This document shows positions 1 through 10,017 of a stretch of DNA of 64,000 nucleotides, piece by piece; position 1 is the stretch's first letter; each line of letters begins with the position of its first letter. Made by a program: the position numbers and the translations under genes. Below the pieces are notes generated by a model. It worked only from the letters and a program-made list of their open reading frames with translations, did not search any database and was not told the origin of the DNA. The stretch comes from Latilactobacillus fuchuensis DSM 14340 = JCM 11249 (GTDB lineage Bacteria; Bacillota; Bacilli; Lactobacillales; Lactobacillaceae): NCBI RefSeq assembly GCF_000615805.1, contig NZ_BAMJ01000001.1:86402-150401 (forward strand), given 5' to 3'.

Positions 1-1400
1 ACTGGTGTAAACCAACCGCCACCGATTGAACCGATATTACTGATGGTCATTGAACCACCATTCATTTCTGCTGGTTTCAATTGATTATCAAGCGCTTTTT
101 GGGTGTTTTCAGTAATTTCTTTAGCGATTGCAAAGATACTCTTCGCATCCGCATTTTTGATGTTCGGTACGTATAAACCGTGATCCGTATCGGTCGCAAT
201 GCCGACGTTTAAATAATGTTTGTAAACAATTTCGTTCGTCGTGTCATCAATTGACGCATTGAGCATTGGGAAATCGCGTAGAACGGTCACTAACGCTTTG
301 ACGATGTATGGCAAGAACGTTAATTTGATGTCTTTCTTAGCAGCGACTTCCTTAAATTTCTTACGATGGGTCATTAACGCTGACACTTCAACGTCATCAA
401 ACAACGTCACGTGTGGTGCCGTGTGTTTGCTAGTCGTCATCGCTTTCGCAATTGCTTTACGAGTTGGCGACATCTTTTCACGGGTTTCCATCTCTGGCGT
501 ATCGGATACAAATGGTTTAACTGGCGTTGCAACAGCCGTTTGCGTTGTTTGTGTTTGCGCAGTAGCAGCAGCTGGTACGGCATCATTGGCACCGGTCGCT
601 ACCACTTGTCCACCTTGCATGAATTGTTCAACATCAGCCTTGGTAATCCGACCGTGTTTGCCAGTCGCCGTGACTTGACTAATATCAACGTCATTTTGAC
701 GCGCAAATTGACGAACTGATGGCATTGCTAGAATTTCCCGATTAGGGTCACTGATGGCAACGACCGTTGGATTCGTCGACGCAGGTTGTTCAGTGGCCGG
801 CGCAACAACTGCTGCCGGTTCAACCGAAGCCGTCGTTGTCGTAGTGGTATTATGACCAGGTGCATCAATTTCAACTAAGACTTGGCCGACTGTCGCGACT
901 TCGCCTTCACCCACCAAAATTTTAACGACTTTCCCACTAACGGGTGATGGGATTTCTTCGACCGATTTATCATTTTGAACTTCTAATAAAGTGTCGTCTT
1001 CGGCAATTGTATCGCCTTCAGCGACCGCCCATTTCTGGATTTCGCCTTCAGCAATCCCTTCACCAATATCGGGTAACTTAAATTGATAAACCCCTTGGCC
1101 ACCTTCAACGACCGCAGCAACTGCTTGTACAGGTTCAGTGGTATCAGCCGGTGTTTCAGCATCGGGTGAATCGATTTCAACTAAGACTTGACCAACCGTT
1201 GCAACTTCACCTTCAGCGACTAGAATCTTAACAATCTTCCCACTAACGGGTGATGGGATTTCTTCAACTGATTTATCATTTTGAACTTCTAACAACGTAT
1301 CATCTTCAGCGATTACATCACCTTCAGCCACTGCCCATTTTTGGATTTCACCTTCAGCAATGCCTTCGCCAATATCGGGTAACTTAAATTGATATGCCAT
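1..1400 (-). CDS. pdhC: Dihydrolipoamide acetyltransferase, E2 of pyruvate dehydrogenase (C-terminus off window)
   Basis: E2 core of the pyruvate dehydrogenase complex: moves the acetyl group from E1 to CoA on a swinging lipoyl arm. Reading leftward from an ATG at 1400, the protein has two tandem lipoyl domains (about residues 1-78 and 105-185), each with the lipoylation motif NDKSVEEI, then Ala/Pro/Thr-rich linkers, a peripheral subunit-binding domain (begins MPSVRQFARQNDVD) and the start of the catalytic domain (SNIGSIGGGWFTPV). The HxxxD catalytic motif lies beyond base 1. The two lipoyl modules are nearly identical in protein and DNA. It lies 30 bases after pdhB, so it is the third gene of the pdhABC operon. 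Confidence 0.95.
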   Translation of the reverse strand, partial: MAYQFKLPDIGEGIAEGEIQKWAVAEGDVIAEDDTLLEVQNDKSVEEIPSPVSGKIVKILVAEGEVATVGQVLVEIDSPDAETPADTTEPVQAVAAVVEGGQGVYQFKLPDIGEGIAEGEIQKWAVAEGDTIAEDDTLLEVQNDKSVEEIPSPVSGKVVKILVGEGEVATVGQVLVEIDAPGHNTTTTTTASVEPAAVVAPATEQPASTNPTVVAISDPNREILAMPSVRQFARQNDVDISQVTATGKHGRITKADVEQFMQGGQVVATGANDAVPAAATAQTQTTQTAVATPVKPFVSDTPEMETREKMSPTRKAIAKAMTTSKHTAPHVTLFDDVEVSALMTHRKKFKEVAAKKDIKLTFLPYIVKALVTVLRDFPMLNASIDDTTNEIVYKHYLNVGIATDTDHGLYVPNIKNADAKSIFAIAKEITENTQKALDNQLKPAEMNGGSMTISNIGSIGGGWFTP

Positions 1401-1430
1401 GCTTTTAATCGTCCCTTCTCTAATCAGCTT

Positions 1431-2408
1431 TTAAAAGTTGATAATTTCTTTGACTTTATTTTCAATATCCGTTGCATTTGGTAGCCAAGTTGCTTCCGCT
1501 TGTCCAAATGGAAATGGTGTATCCGGCGCTGCTACACGACCAATCGGTGCTTCTAAGGATAAAATCGCACGTTCAGCAATTTCAGCGGCGACTTGCGCCC
1601 CAACCCCTGCTTGTTTTTGAGCTTCTTGAACAACAACAACGTGGCCCGTTTTCTTAACCGACGTAATAATCGTCGCCATATCTAAAGGCGCAATCGTTCT
1701 TAAATCAATAATTTCAGCATCAATTTGGGCTTTCGCTAAATTCTCAGCCGCTTTTTGAGCTTCGCGAACCATCGCACCATAAGTCACGATGGTCACGTCA
1801 GTTCCGGCTTTCGTAATTCCCGCTTTATCAAGGGGGACCGTATAACTTTCGTCTGGCACTTCACCCCGGAACGACCGGTACAACTTCATATGTTCCAAAT
1901 ATAGAACCGGATCGTTAGAACGAATCGCTGAAATCAACAGCCCTTTGGCATCATAGGGATTACTAGGTACAACCACCCGAATGCCGGGAATCTGCGTAAT
2001 CATCCCTTCAAAATTATCTGAATGCATTTCTGGGGTATGCACACCGCCCCCAAAAGGTGCCCGAATCGTGATTGGCATATTGCGGGTGTTGCCCATCCGA
2101 TAGCGCGTCCGTGACATTTGCCCGGCAATTGAATCCATGGTTTCAAAAATAAAACCAAAGAATTGAATTTCGGGGACTGGTCGAAAACCTTCTAAGGCCA
2201 AACCGATTGATAAACCACCAATGCCGGATTCAGCCAATGGTGTATCGAAAACGCGGTCCTCACCATGTTTGGCTTGTAAGCCTTCCGTTGCCCGGAAAAC
2301 CCCGCCGTTTTTACCAACGTCTTCACCAAAAATTAAGACATTCTCATCTTGGCCTAATTCTAAATCTAACGCATTTGTAATTGCTTGAATCATCGTTTTT
2401 TGTGCCAT
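1431..2408 (-). CDS. pdhB: Pyruvate dehydrogenase E1 beta subunit
   Basis: Beta subunit of the thiamine-diphosphate-dependent E1 heterotetramer that decarboxylates pyruvate. The protein starting [18 protein letters not shown] carries the transketolase pyrimidine-binding domain ([11 protein letters not shown], then [16 protein letters not shown]) and a C-terminal transketolase domain (about residues 190-325). I chose the ATG at 2408: it is 1 base past the pdhA stop, with AGGAG upstream inside the end of pdhA. A longer frame to 2474 only runs back into pdhA. Length of 325 aa is normal for the family. Confidence 0.95.
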   Translation of the reverse strand: MAQKTMIQAITNALDLELGQDENVLIFGEDVGKNGGVFRATEGLQAKHGEDRVFDTPLAESGIGGLSIGLALEGFRPVPEIQFFGFIFETMDSIAGQMSRTRYRMGNTRNMPITIRAPFGGGVHTPEMHSDNFEGMITQIPGIRVVVPSNPYDAKGLLISAIRSNDPVLYLEHMKLYRSFRGEVPDESYTVPLDKAGITKAGTDVTIVTYGAMVREAQKAAENLAKAQIDAEIIDLRTIAPLDMATIITSVKKTGHVVVVQEAQKQAGVGAQVAAEIAERAILSLEAPIGRVAAPDTPFPFGQAEATWLPNATDIENKVKEIINF

Positions 2409-2409
2409 C

Positions 2410-3552
<1,143 letters not shown>

Positions 3553-3618
3553 TCATAACATACATCTGTATTATTCTACTGATTCAACACCTTTAATTTA
3601 GCATTTTATTGCACACAA

Positions 3619-3633
3619 TGCAAGCGCTTAACA
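3619..3633. promoter_or_regulatory. Weak cre-like dyad upstream of pdhA
   Basis: An AAGCGCTT core with imperfect arms lies about 100 bases ahead of pdhA, in the 290-base gap between pdhA and the next gene. It resembles a CcpA site, but the arms are off by one base from the consensus spacing. Low confidence. The rest of the gap shows only AT-rich sequence and the terminator at its left-gene-facing end. Confidence 0.25.
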
Positions 3634-3765
3634 ATGATTGAGCGAGAATACTAGCATCGTTAGCAATGATTGATATATGTGAATTCAATCACTAAAACGT
3701 AACTGTATTACCGCTGTATTATTATAAAATAACCATCTGTTGTATAATAATTGTTTTTAAAAGCC

Positions 3766-3802
3766 AAAAAAAGCATTCACAACGATCGTGAATGCTTTTT
3801 TG
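3766..3802 (-). terminator. Intrinsic terminator of the M-box-controlled gene
   Basis: Perfect stem AAAGCATTCAC / GTGAATGCTTT around AACGATC, flanked by A-runs and T-runs on both sides, 11 bases after the stop of the 3814-4503 gene. It could work in either direction. Confidence 0.85.
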
Positions 3803-3813
3803 TTGGGGTACTG

Positions 3814-4503
3814 CTATGCAAAAATCGGTTGGGGTATCTCAGCGTTGCCAGCGTGAATCAAAGACTGAACAACGGCCTTGTGTCCCGGTTCAACTTGTAA
3901 ATGTTGCATCAAGTGGTGTAATTCAACCATCATTAAAGTTGAATGACCACCATTGACGCGTAAAAAGTGCCCGGTTTTAATCATTTGAACTAATTTAACC
4001 ATTGAAACTAACATTACTGCAATCGTCATTACTGCTACCGCAGCGAATGCGACTGGACTAACCATTAATAACCCACTAAAAGTCATCATAGCTGTGAAAG
4101 CCGTCATCAATGACCGCACCACTTTCACCTTAGCCACTTGGTTAACCGTTAAAAAACGTGGATCTACCACCACACCGTGTAAATCATTAACTGGTGTCGT
4201 TTCTGGTGCCACCACCGTCATGTTGGCGTTTAATTCAACGACCGCAACTGGTGCTTTTTCAACCGTTGCTAATACTAGAATATCGCCAATCACTAGTTGG
4301 CCGGCACTAACTTCTCTTAAGAAGCCGTCTCGCATCACCGTCACCAATTGTGTTTTTTCCGGTGCCACCGCTGTGCGTTTAGCCACTTCGGCGCCCGTCA
4401 AACCACTAGGACGTGTTAATAAGACCCGCATTAGCATTTCTAAGCTACTAATGCCTTGAATTGTCATGTTTGGTTTTAATTTTTTTAGCATCTCGTTCGA
4501 CAC
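3814..4503 (-). CDS. M-box-regulated membrane protein resembling the N-terminal/actuator part of a P-type cation ATPase
   Basis: Function unknown. The 229-aa protein reads like the front of an MgtA-type P-type ATPase. Residues 26-50 resemble a cation-ATPase N-terminal segment (LLTRPSGLTGAEVAKR). Residues 52-110 resemble the actuator-domain strand pattern (VTVMRDG...VSAGQLVIGDILVL), but where TGES should sit there is APET (99-102). Two membrane helices follow (about 131-149 and 151-169), then a His-rich tail of about 55 aa. There is no phosphorylation motif DKTGT and no nucleotide-binding domain. It has its own promoter, Mg2+ riboswitch and terminator, so it is an independent unit, not a fragment of a longer frame. 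Start is GTG at 4503, or ATG at 4491; GGAAGGAG precedes both. A role in Mg2+ homeostasis is inferred from the riboswitch only. Confidence 0.75.
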   Translation of the reverse strand: MSNEMLKKLKPNMTIQGISSLEMLMRVLLTRPSGLTGAEVAKRTAVAPEKTQLVTVMRDGFLREVSAGQLVIGDILVLATVEKAPVAVVELNANMTVVAPETTPVNDLHGVVVDPRFLTVNQVAKVKVVRSLMTAFTAMMTFSGLLMVSPVAFAAVAVMTIAVMLVSMVKLVQMIKTGHFLRVNGGHSTLMMVELHHLMQHLQVEPGHKAVVQSLIHAGNAEIPQPIFA

Positions 4504-4674
4504 TCCTTCCCTTTAGAGGAAGTCGTCGTAACACTGCTAGCCGGTTATTGCTGGCAGTAAAATGACAGACCACCTCGGATGATCGTTATCACTACTACTA
4601 GGACCTTCAGCTGTTTGCATCATTCTACTCACCAGACTTTCTAATTTGAATTAAGTTGATTGAATCCCGTGTAC

Positions 4675-4702
4675 AAAAAAAGACGCACAACAATTGAGCG
4701 TC
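4675..4702 (-). terminator. Riboswitch expression-platform terminator
   Basis: Leftward transcript forms GACGC...GCGTC (4682-4702) followed by seven Ts (4675-4681), just after the M-box and before the gene at 4503. This fits Mg2+-dependent premature termination. Confidence 0.8.
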
Positions 4703-4714
4703 ACCGAAAAAAGC

Positions 4715-4874
4715 TGGCGTTCCCAATCGTTCAGTTTTAGCACTATATGACGTAGAAACCTTGTTCAGCTACGTTAGAAAGAGCCTTAATTGGCAATTTC
4801 TGTTGACTCAATTGGCATCTCTCGATGTTTCTGAGTAGCAGCGTCTGTTCATATAGGAGCCTCACCTAACGGAA
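4715..4874 (-). ncRNA. M-box (ykoK-type) magnesium riboswitch
   Basis: Reading the minus strand from 4874, the conserved M-box blocks appear in order: GTTAGGTGAGGCTCCTATA, then GACGCTGCTAC, CGAGAGATGCCAATTGAGTC, AACAGAAAT, and near the 3' end ATATAGTGCTAAAACT followed by CGATTG. This order and wording match the ykoK leader of Bacillus subtilis. M-box RNAs bind Mg2+ and usually switch off Mg2+ transporter genes by termination. The aptamer, terminator and the promoter at 4898-4926 account for most of the gene-free stretch 4504-4996; the rest (4504-4670) shows nothing clear. Confidence 0.9.
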
Positions 4875-4897
4875 AAGCAATATCTCTTATACATTTA

Positions 4898-4926
4898 ATT
4901 TTACTGGTTATTGTTAGCCCCGTCAA
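4898..4926 (-). promoter_or_regulatory. Promoter for the M-box transcript
   Basis: On the minus strand TTGACG, a 17-base spacer and TAAAAT, placed about 25 bases before the first M-box block. Divergent from the def promoter, whose extended -10 (TGCTAGAAT) lies at 4955-4963. Confidence 0.8.
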
Positions 4927-4996
4927 GCGATTTATTTCGCTTCTTCTTAAATTATGCTAGAATAGATAAGTGATGAATTAATCGGAGGTCTGAACT

Positions 4997-5551
4997 GTGA
5001 TATTAATGAAAGATATTATCCGTGAGGGAAACCCCACACTTAGAGCAATTGCACAACCCGTTACATTCCCATTGTCTGCTGAAGAACAACAATTAGCAGC
5101 TGATATGATGGCATTCTTAGAGAATAGCCAAGATGCTGAATTAGCCGAGAAATACCATTTACGCGCCGGTGTCGGTTTAGCCGCCCCTCAAGTGGACGTT
5201 TCAAAACAAATGTCAGCCGTCTTAGTTCCCGGCCCAGATGACGAACCCATCTTTAAAGACGTGATTATTAATCCAAAGATTATTAGCCATTCTGTCCAAA
5301 ATGCCGCACTTGCTGAAGGCGAAGGTTGCCTCTCAGTCGATCGCGATATTCCCGGCTACGTTCCTCGTCATGACCGGATTACCTTGCGTTATCAAGATGT
5401 CGACGGTACGAGCCACAAACTTCGTTTAAAGAACTATCCGGCAATCGTTTGCCAACACGAAATTGACCATTTAAATGGCATCTTGTTCTTTGATCACATC
5501 AACATGGAACATCCTTTCCAAGCAGATGATGATTTATTGATTATCGAATAG
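4997..5551 (+). CDS. def: Peptide deformylase
   Basis: Removes the formyl group from the initiator methionine of new proteins. The three metal-site motifs are present: GVGLAAPQ (58-65), EGCLS with metal ligand Cys111, and QHEIDHLNG with HEIDH at 154-158. The 184-aa length and insertions suit the type 2 Bacillota enzyme. The start is GTG at 4997, 7 bases after GGAGGT; an ATG three codons later is too far from it. Single gene with its own promoter and terminator. Confidence 0.97.
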   Translation: MILMKDIIREGNPTLRAIAQPVTFPLSAEEQQLAADMMAFLENSQDAELAEKYHLRAGVGLAAPQVDVSKQMSAVLVPGPDDEPIFKDVIINPKIISHSVQNAALAEGEGCLSVDRDIPGYVPRHDRITLRYQDVDGTSHKLRLKNYPAIVCQHEIDHLNGILFFDHINMEHPFQADDDLLIIE

Positions 5552-5561
5552 CATCGCATTC

Positions 5562-5598
5562 AAAAAGGCGGGCCCACCTATGTGGACTCGCCTTTTTT
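5562..5598. terminator. Bidirectional terminator between def and the ABC exporter genes
   Basis: Hairpin AAAAAGGCG...CGCCTTTTTT with GCCCAC/GTGGAC inner pairs, between convergent genes. It can serve both. Confidence 0.85.
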
Positions 5599-5604
5599 AT
5601 ACCA

Positions 5605-7362
5605 TTATTTTTGACTATCGGCAAATTGACTATTATAGAGGTTCGCATAAACACCCTCGGCCGCTAGCAAACTCTCGTGAGTCCCTTGTTCAACAATCTG
5701 ACCGTGATCCATCACCAAAATTAAATTAGCATCGCGAATCGTTGATAGTCGATGGGCAATCACGAAACTGGTTCGCCCTTGCATGACTTTTTCCATCGCT
5801 TTTTGCAATAAGCCTTCCAAACGCGTATCAACCGAACTAGTCGCTTCATCCAAAATCAGAATCTTAGGATCGGCAATCACCGCCCGGGCAATCGTCAATA
5901 GTTGTTTCTGGCCTAATGAAACGTTACTCGCTTCTTCGTCAATCGCCATTTGATAACCGTTAGGCAACGTATGGATAAAGTGATCAACATTCGCCGTTTT
6001 AGCGGCATCAACCACTTCATATTCGGTTGCCGCTAATTTACCAAACCGAATATTTTCGGTAATCGTCGTATGATACAACCACGCATCTTGCAAGACCATC
6101 CCAAACAATGAACGGACCTTTTGTTTAGCGATTTGTTGCGTGTTAACCCCATCAATTTCAATCGCGCCGCTGTCAACGTCGTAAAAACGCATCAATAGGT
6201 TAATCATGGTTGTCTTACCAGCACCCGTTGGCCCAACAATCGCAATTTTATCGCCAGGATTGGCCGTAAAACTTAAATGTTTAATCAAAGGTTTTTGAGC
6301 GTCATAACTAAAGGAAACATTCTTAAAGACCACCTGGCCTTGCGGGTTGGCAGGCAATTCCGCCGTCTCGTGCTCGGTCGTTTCAACCGGTTCATCTAAA
6401 ATTTCAAATACCCGTTTCGTCGCCGCGGCAGCGGATTGCATCACGCCTGATAATTGGGTAATTTGTGAAATCGGTTGATTAATTTGCCAGATATATTGAA
6501 TGAACGCCTGTAAATTACCAACCGTAATCACACCGTGCAAGACATAGTAACCACCTAAGGTCGCCATCCCTGCGTAAGTTAAGTTAGTGGTTAACCCAAC
6601 AAGTGGCATCATTAAACCAGAAACAAAAGCGGCTTTAAATCCGAAATCCGTTAGCCGGTCAGTAATCGTTTCGAATTCGGTGTAGGCCCGGTCTTCTTGA
6701 CCGTATAGTTTCAAAATACTGAATCCACCATAATTTTCTTGCACAAATCCGTTCAATTCCCCCAAGGTGTTTTGTTGACCTTGGAAATACGGTTGCGATT
6801 TTTGAATAATTTTTTGTGAAATCAATAACGACGCCGGAATCATAATCAACGATAGTAACGCCATCCAAATATTGATTGCGACCATCATGATCACCGCCAT
6901 CACAATCCCCAGAATCGAGGTAATGACTTGAATCAGACTTTGTTGGAGCGCATTAGTGATTGCGTCCACATCATTAGTGACCCGCGATAAAATATTCCCT
7001 TGTTGTTGGGAATCAAAGTACCGGACCGGTAATTCATTGATTTGCAAATCAATATCACGCCGTAAATCACGCATGGCGCGTTGCACCGCTCGGGTCATCA
7101 AGAATGAGCCCAGAAACATTGAAACTTGATACAAAATCGCAAAACTGAGAATCATTGCGATCACTTTAGAAATATATTGGAAATTAATCGCAACGTGTTG
7201 TGCTAGATTACTGCCAATTTCGGTCACCGCTAGCCCCATAATGACAGGCCATAGTGCATTCGCAAAAACTGAAATCACGGTTGCGACAATTGCTGCCCAA
7301 AAAGTCAGTCGGTAAGGCCCAATGTAGCGCATGAGTCGTTTTAAGATTTTAAGATTTTTCAT
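5605..7362 (-). CDS. ABC exporter half-transporter with membrane and ATPase domains (subunit 2)
   Basis: Half-size ABC exporter: six-helix membrane domain (about residues 1-310), then an ATPase domain with Walker A GPTGAGKTTM, Walker B ILILDEATSSVD (catalytic Glu present) and switch His in IAHRLSTI. Its signature is NVSLGQ instead of LSGGQ. The partner gene just upstream has the opposite pattern, so the two should form a heterodimer like BmrCD/LmrCD with one degenerate and one active site. The ATG at 7362 is preferred: it follows GGAGGAGCTCA and overlaps the upstream gene by 14 bases, implying translational coupling. Substrate (drug or lipid) cannot be told. Confidence 0.9.
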   Translation of the reverse strand: MKNLKILKRLMRYIGPYRLTFWAAIVATVISVFANALWPVIMGLAVTEIGSNLAQHVAINFQYISKVIAMILSFAILYQVSMFLGSFLMTRAVQRAMRDLRRDIDLQINELPVRYFDSQQQGNILSRVTNDVDAITNALQQSLIQVITSILGIVMAVIMMVAINIWMALLSLIMIPASLLISQKIIQKSQPYFQGQQNTLGELNGFVQENYGGFSILKLYGQEDRAYTEFETITDRLTDFGFKAAFVSGLMMPLVGLTTNLTYAGMATLGGYYVLHGVITVGNLQAFIQYIWQINQPISQITQLSGVMQSAAAATKRVFEILDEPVETTEHETAELPANPQGQVVFKNVSFSYDAQKPLIKHLSFTANPGDKIAIVGPTGAGKTTMINLLMRFYDVDSGAIEIDGVNTQQIAKQKVRSLFGMVLQDAWLYHTTITENIRFGKLAATEYEVVDAAKTANVDHFIHTLPNGYQMAIDEEASNVSLGQKQLLTIARAVIADPKILILDEATSSVDTRLEGLLQKAMEKVMQGRTSFVIAHRLSTIRDANLILVMDHGQIVEQGTHESLLAAEGVYANLYNSQFADSQK

Positions 7363-9088
7363 TGAGCTCCTCCTCTGATAATTGTGATGCCGCAATTGCC
7401 CGATAAATTTCGTTAGACGCCAATAATTCGCGATGCGTCCCTATGCCGACCACTCGACCTTCATTCAAGACTACAATTTTATCTGCATTCATAATCGTCC
7501 CGACCCGTTGTGCGACGATTAAGACGGTCGCTTGTTTTGTAATTGGTTTTAAAGCAGCTCTTAACGCCGCATCGGTTTTGTAATCCAACGCTGAAAAACT
7601 ATCATCAAAGATATAAATATCAGGTCGGCGGACAATCGCCCGAGCAATCGCAAGTCGTTGCTTTTGACCACCCGATAAATTACTGCCACCCTCTGCTAAA
7701 TAGGTTTGCAATCCTTCCGGTTTTTCAGAGACAAAGGTTTTCGATTGCGCAATTGTTAAGGCTTCCCACAACTGTTCATCAGTCGCCTCAGGATTGCCAT
7801 AACGTAAATTATCCGCAATTGTTCCGGTGAAGAGCACCGCTTTTTGGGGAATGAAACCAATTTTTTGACGCAAAGCTTTCATCCGATAATCACGCACGTC
7901 ATATCCATCCAACATCACTTGTCCGCGCGTCACATCAAAGAAACGCGGAATCAACTGAATTAAAGTCGATTTACCACTACCAGTACTGCCAATAAAGGCC
8001 ACCGTTTCACCCGGATGTGCTTGGAACGACACATCCCGGATAACGGGACTTTCAGTAGGACCAGGATACGCAAAAGACACATTATCAAACACTAATTCAC
8101 CATGGGTTTCAGTGGTTGTAATCCCATCTTCTGCATTGGTCATATCCGATTTTTTGGCGAGTAATTCTTCAATCCGTTCCGCCGAAACCGCCGCCCGTGG
8201 GTACATCATAAAGACGCTGGCAAATAACATAAACGAGAAAAGAACGTGAAAAATATATTCAATGAAGGCAATCAAAGTCCCGACAGCCAAATGACCGGCG
8301 TTAATTTGAACCGCACCTTGCCAAATAATCAGTACAAAAACAATGTTAAAGATGAACGAAAAGCCCGGTTGAGCGACCGCCATCAATGTGAATAATTTGA
8401 TTGAGCTTTGACTGTAAGCTTCATTGACTTTTTTAAACCGACTCTGTTGAAATTTTTCACGGACAAAAGCCCGAATCACTCGAATCCCGGTTAAATTCTC
8501 ACGCAGATTTAAATTAATGCCGTCTAAATTTTGCTGTTGTTTTTCAGACATCGGTTCAGATAGTCGGCCGATAATGAAAACGCCAATCAATAGAATCGGA
8601 ATCGCTGCAAAGACAATCCAAGATAATGACCGACTCGTGCGAACAATCATAAACGCACTCGCGACAATCATCATCGGCGTCATGAAGCCGGTTCGCAAGA
8701 CCATCGACATGAATTGCATCACTTGAAACGCATCATTAGTGGTTCTGGTAATCAATGACGAGACCCCAAATTCACCATATTCTTGATGCGAAAACTGCAT
8801 CGTTTGTTTAAAAATATCGTTGCGCATATCCCGAATAAGGAGTGTCGTAATCCGACTACCGGTATACGCTAAGCCGATTAAACCGACTAGCCCGATTAAA
8901 CAAATAACCACCATTAATAAACCAAATTGCCAAACTGGCCCAAAGGTATGTCGGTTGATGCCTTTATCAATGATTTGCCCCAAAAGCGTCGGCAACCCTA
9001 GTTCGATCAATACAAAACCAAACACACAAATAAAATTCCAAAATAGTAACTTCTTATAGCGAATGGTATACCGCCACATTAATTTCAT
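7349..9088 (-). CDS. ABC exporter half-transporter with membrane and ATPase domains (subunit 1, degenerate site)
   Basis: First gene of the pair. It has six membrane helices, then Walker A GSTGSGKSTLIQL and a normal signature NLSGGQKQRLAIARA. Walker B reads IYIFDDSFSALD, with Asp in place of the catalytic Glu, and the switch region reads VAQRVGTI, with Gln in place of His. These changes mark the degenerate nucleotide site of heterodimeric multidrug exporters (BmrC/LmrC type). ATG at 9088 has AGAGG 8-9 bases upstream. Confidence 0.9.
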   Translation of the reverse strand: MKLMWRYTIRYKKLLFWNFICVFGFVLIELGLPTLLGQIIDKGINRHTFGPVWQFGLLMVVICLIGLVGLIGLAYTGSRITTLLIRDMRNDIFKQTMQFSHQEYGEFGVSSLITRTTNDAFQVMQFMSMVLRTGFMTPMMIVASAFMIVRTSRSLSWIVFAAIPILLIGVFIIGRLSEPMSEKQQQNLDGINLNLRENLTGIRVIRAFVREKFQQSRFKKVNEAYSQSSIKLFTLMAVAQPGFSFIFNIVFVLIIWQGAVQINAGHLAVGTLIAFIEYIFHVLFSFMLFASVFMMYPRAAVSAERIEELLAKKSDMTNAEDGITTTETHGELVFDNVSFAYPGPTESPVIRDVSFQAHPGETVAFIGSTGSGKSTLIQLIPRFFDVTRGQVMLDGYDVRDYRMKALRQKIGFIPQKAVLFTGTIADNLRYGNPEATDEQLWEALTIAQSKTFVSEKPEGLQTYLAEGGSNLSGGQKQRLAIARAIVRRPDIYIFDDSFSALDYKTDAALRAALKPITKQATVLIVAQRVGTIMNADKIVVLNEGRVVGIGTHRELLASNEIYRAIAASQLSEEELNEKS

Positions 9089-9124
9089 CGATTCAAGACC
9101 TCTTTTATCTTTAGAATGTTTAAC

Positions 9125-9613
9125 TTACACGCGGGCCATATCCTTTACATATTCAATCGTCTCACGATTAACAATAAAAGCCACGTCAAAATGATACTGT
9201 TGATCCAATAACCAAGCATCCGTAATCATCAACGCTGGATACCGTGGACTGACTGACGCAATTCGGCGTTCATAGGCGACTGCGTTCAGCGTTTCCTCAA
9301 GTTCCGTTGAGATCGCCTCTAATTGGTCAACTGGCGTCACGATTGGTACTTGGTACTCAAAGACCATCACATTGCCGCCCCAAACTTCCGTCGGTAAATT
9401 CGCCCTTAACGGAATCGGAGAAGCATAGAATTGAGGTCGCTTGGTACTGACTCGTTGGTAACCGATATTGACGAGTTCGTCCACCGTTGTTTGGCTACTT
9501 TTTTGTAGAATTCGCATGGCTCGCCGTCGTTTCAACCGTCGAATCCAGCTCACTAAGCCAATTAATAATATCACTGTTAATAATGCAATGACCCAAGGTA
9601 TCATGCTAATCAC
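9125..9613 (-). CDS. Membrane-anchored protein of unknown function
   Basis: Not recognised. 162 aa: one N-terminal membrane helix (about residues 4-24, IPWVIALLTVILLIGLVSWI), followed by a strongly basic stretch (RRLKRRR) that predicts a cytoplasmic globular part of about 130 aa with mixed strand/helix character. It lies 36 bases ahead of the ABC exporter genes on the same strand and could share their transcript. Start is GTG at 9613 or ATG at 9604. Confidence 0.65.
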   Translation of the reverse strand: MISMIPWVIALLTVILLIGLVSWIRRLKRRRAMRILQKSSQTTVDELVNIGYQRVSTKRPQFYASPIPLRANLPTEVWGGNVMVFEYQVPIVTPVDQLEAISTELEETLNAVAYERRIASVSPRYPALMITDAWLLDQQYHFDVAFIVNRETIEYVKDMARV

Positions 9614-9710
9614 CCATCCTCATTCAAGTATTCCTAATCAATAGTATAACTGAATTGTCGGTAACTCGCCATTGCAGCGCCTATCAGAAATGTATACTTT
9701 AACTTAAAGA

Positions 9711-9721
9711 TATGCTAAAAT
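9711..9721 (+). promoter_or_regulatory. Extended -10 promoter of rpoY-rnjA
   Basis: TATGCTAAAAT: an extended -10 (TGCTAAAAT) about 80 bases before rpoY. No good -35 is visible, as is common with extended -10 promoters. Confidence 0.5.
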
Positions 9722-9801
9722 ATTCTTAAATGTTGAGTAATCAACCACTGGACGGTTAAACTTTCGTTTAAAAATTCAAACATCATAAAGGAGTTTTACA
9801 A

Positions 9802-10014
9802 TTGATTTATAAAGTATTATACCAAGCAGACAAAACACAAAGCCCTCGTCGTGAGGCGACTAAATCACTCTATCTTGAAGCTAAGAGCGCCGTTGCAGCT
9901 CGTCAACTTGTCGAAGACAATACACCCTACAATATTGAATTTGTGCAAGAATTAAGCGGCGAACATTTAACTTTCGAACAAGAATCAGAAGATTTCAAAC
10001 TAACGGAGTTTTAA
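9802..10014 (+). CDS. rpoY: RNA polymerase epsilon subunit
   Basis: Small auxiliary subunit of Bacillota RNA polymerase (RpoY, formerly YkzG). 70 aa beginning [18 protein letters not shown] with the family's conserved YLEA...A...R.LVE..T.YNIE pattern. The start codon is TTG at 9802, nine bases after AAAGGAG. It sits 3 bases before rnjA, the arrangement also known in B. subtilis, which supports both assignments. Confidence 0.93.
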   Translation: MIYKVLYQADKTQSPRREATKSLYLEAKSAVAARQLVEDNTPYNIEFVQELSGEHLTFEQESEDFKLTEF

Positions 10015-10017
10015 TGA

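Noticed and set aside
241..719. Two overlapping plus-strand open frames, 145 and 102 aa
   Set aside because: They lie fully opposite the pdhC coding frame, have no ribosome site and low-complexity Ala/Val/Cys composition.
4094..4459. 121-aa plus-strand frame opposite the M-box-controlled gene
   Set aside because: Antisense shadow; the minus-strand gene has promoter, riboswitch, terminator and a recognisable fold.
8517..9059. Plus-strand frames of 69 and 79 aa inside the ABC exporter gene
   Set aside because: Antisense of helix-coding sequence with no start signals; the minus frame has all ABC motifs.
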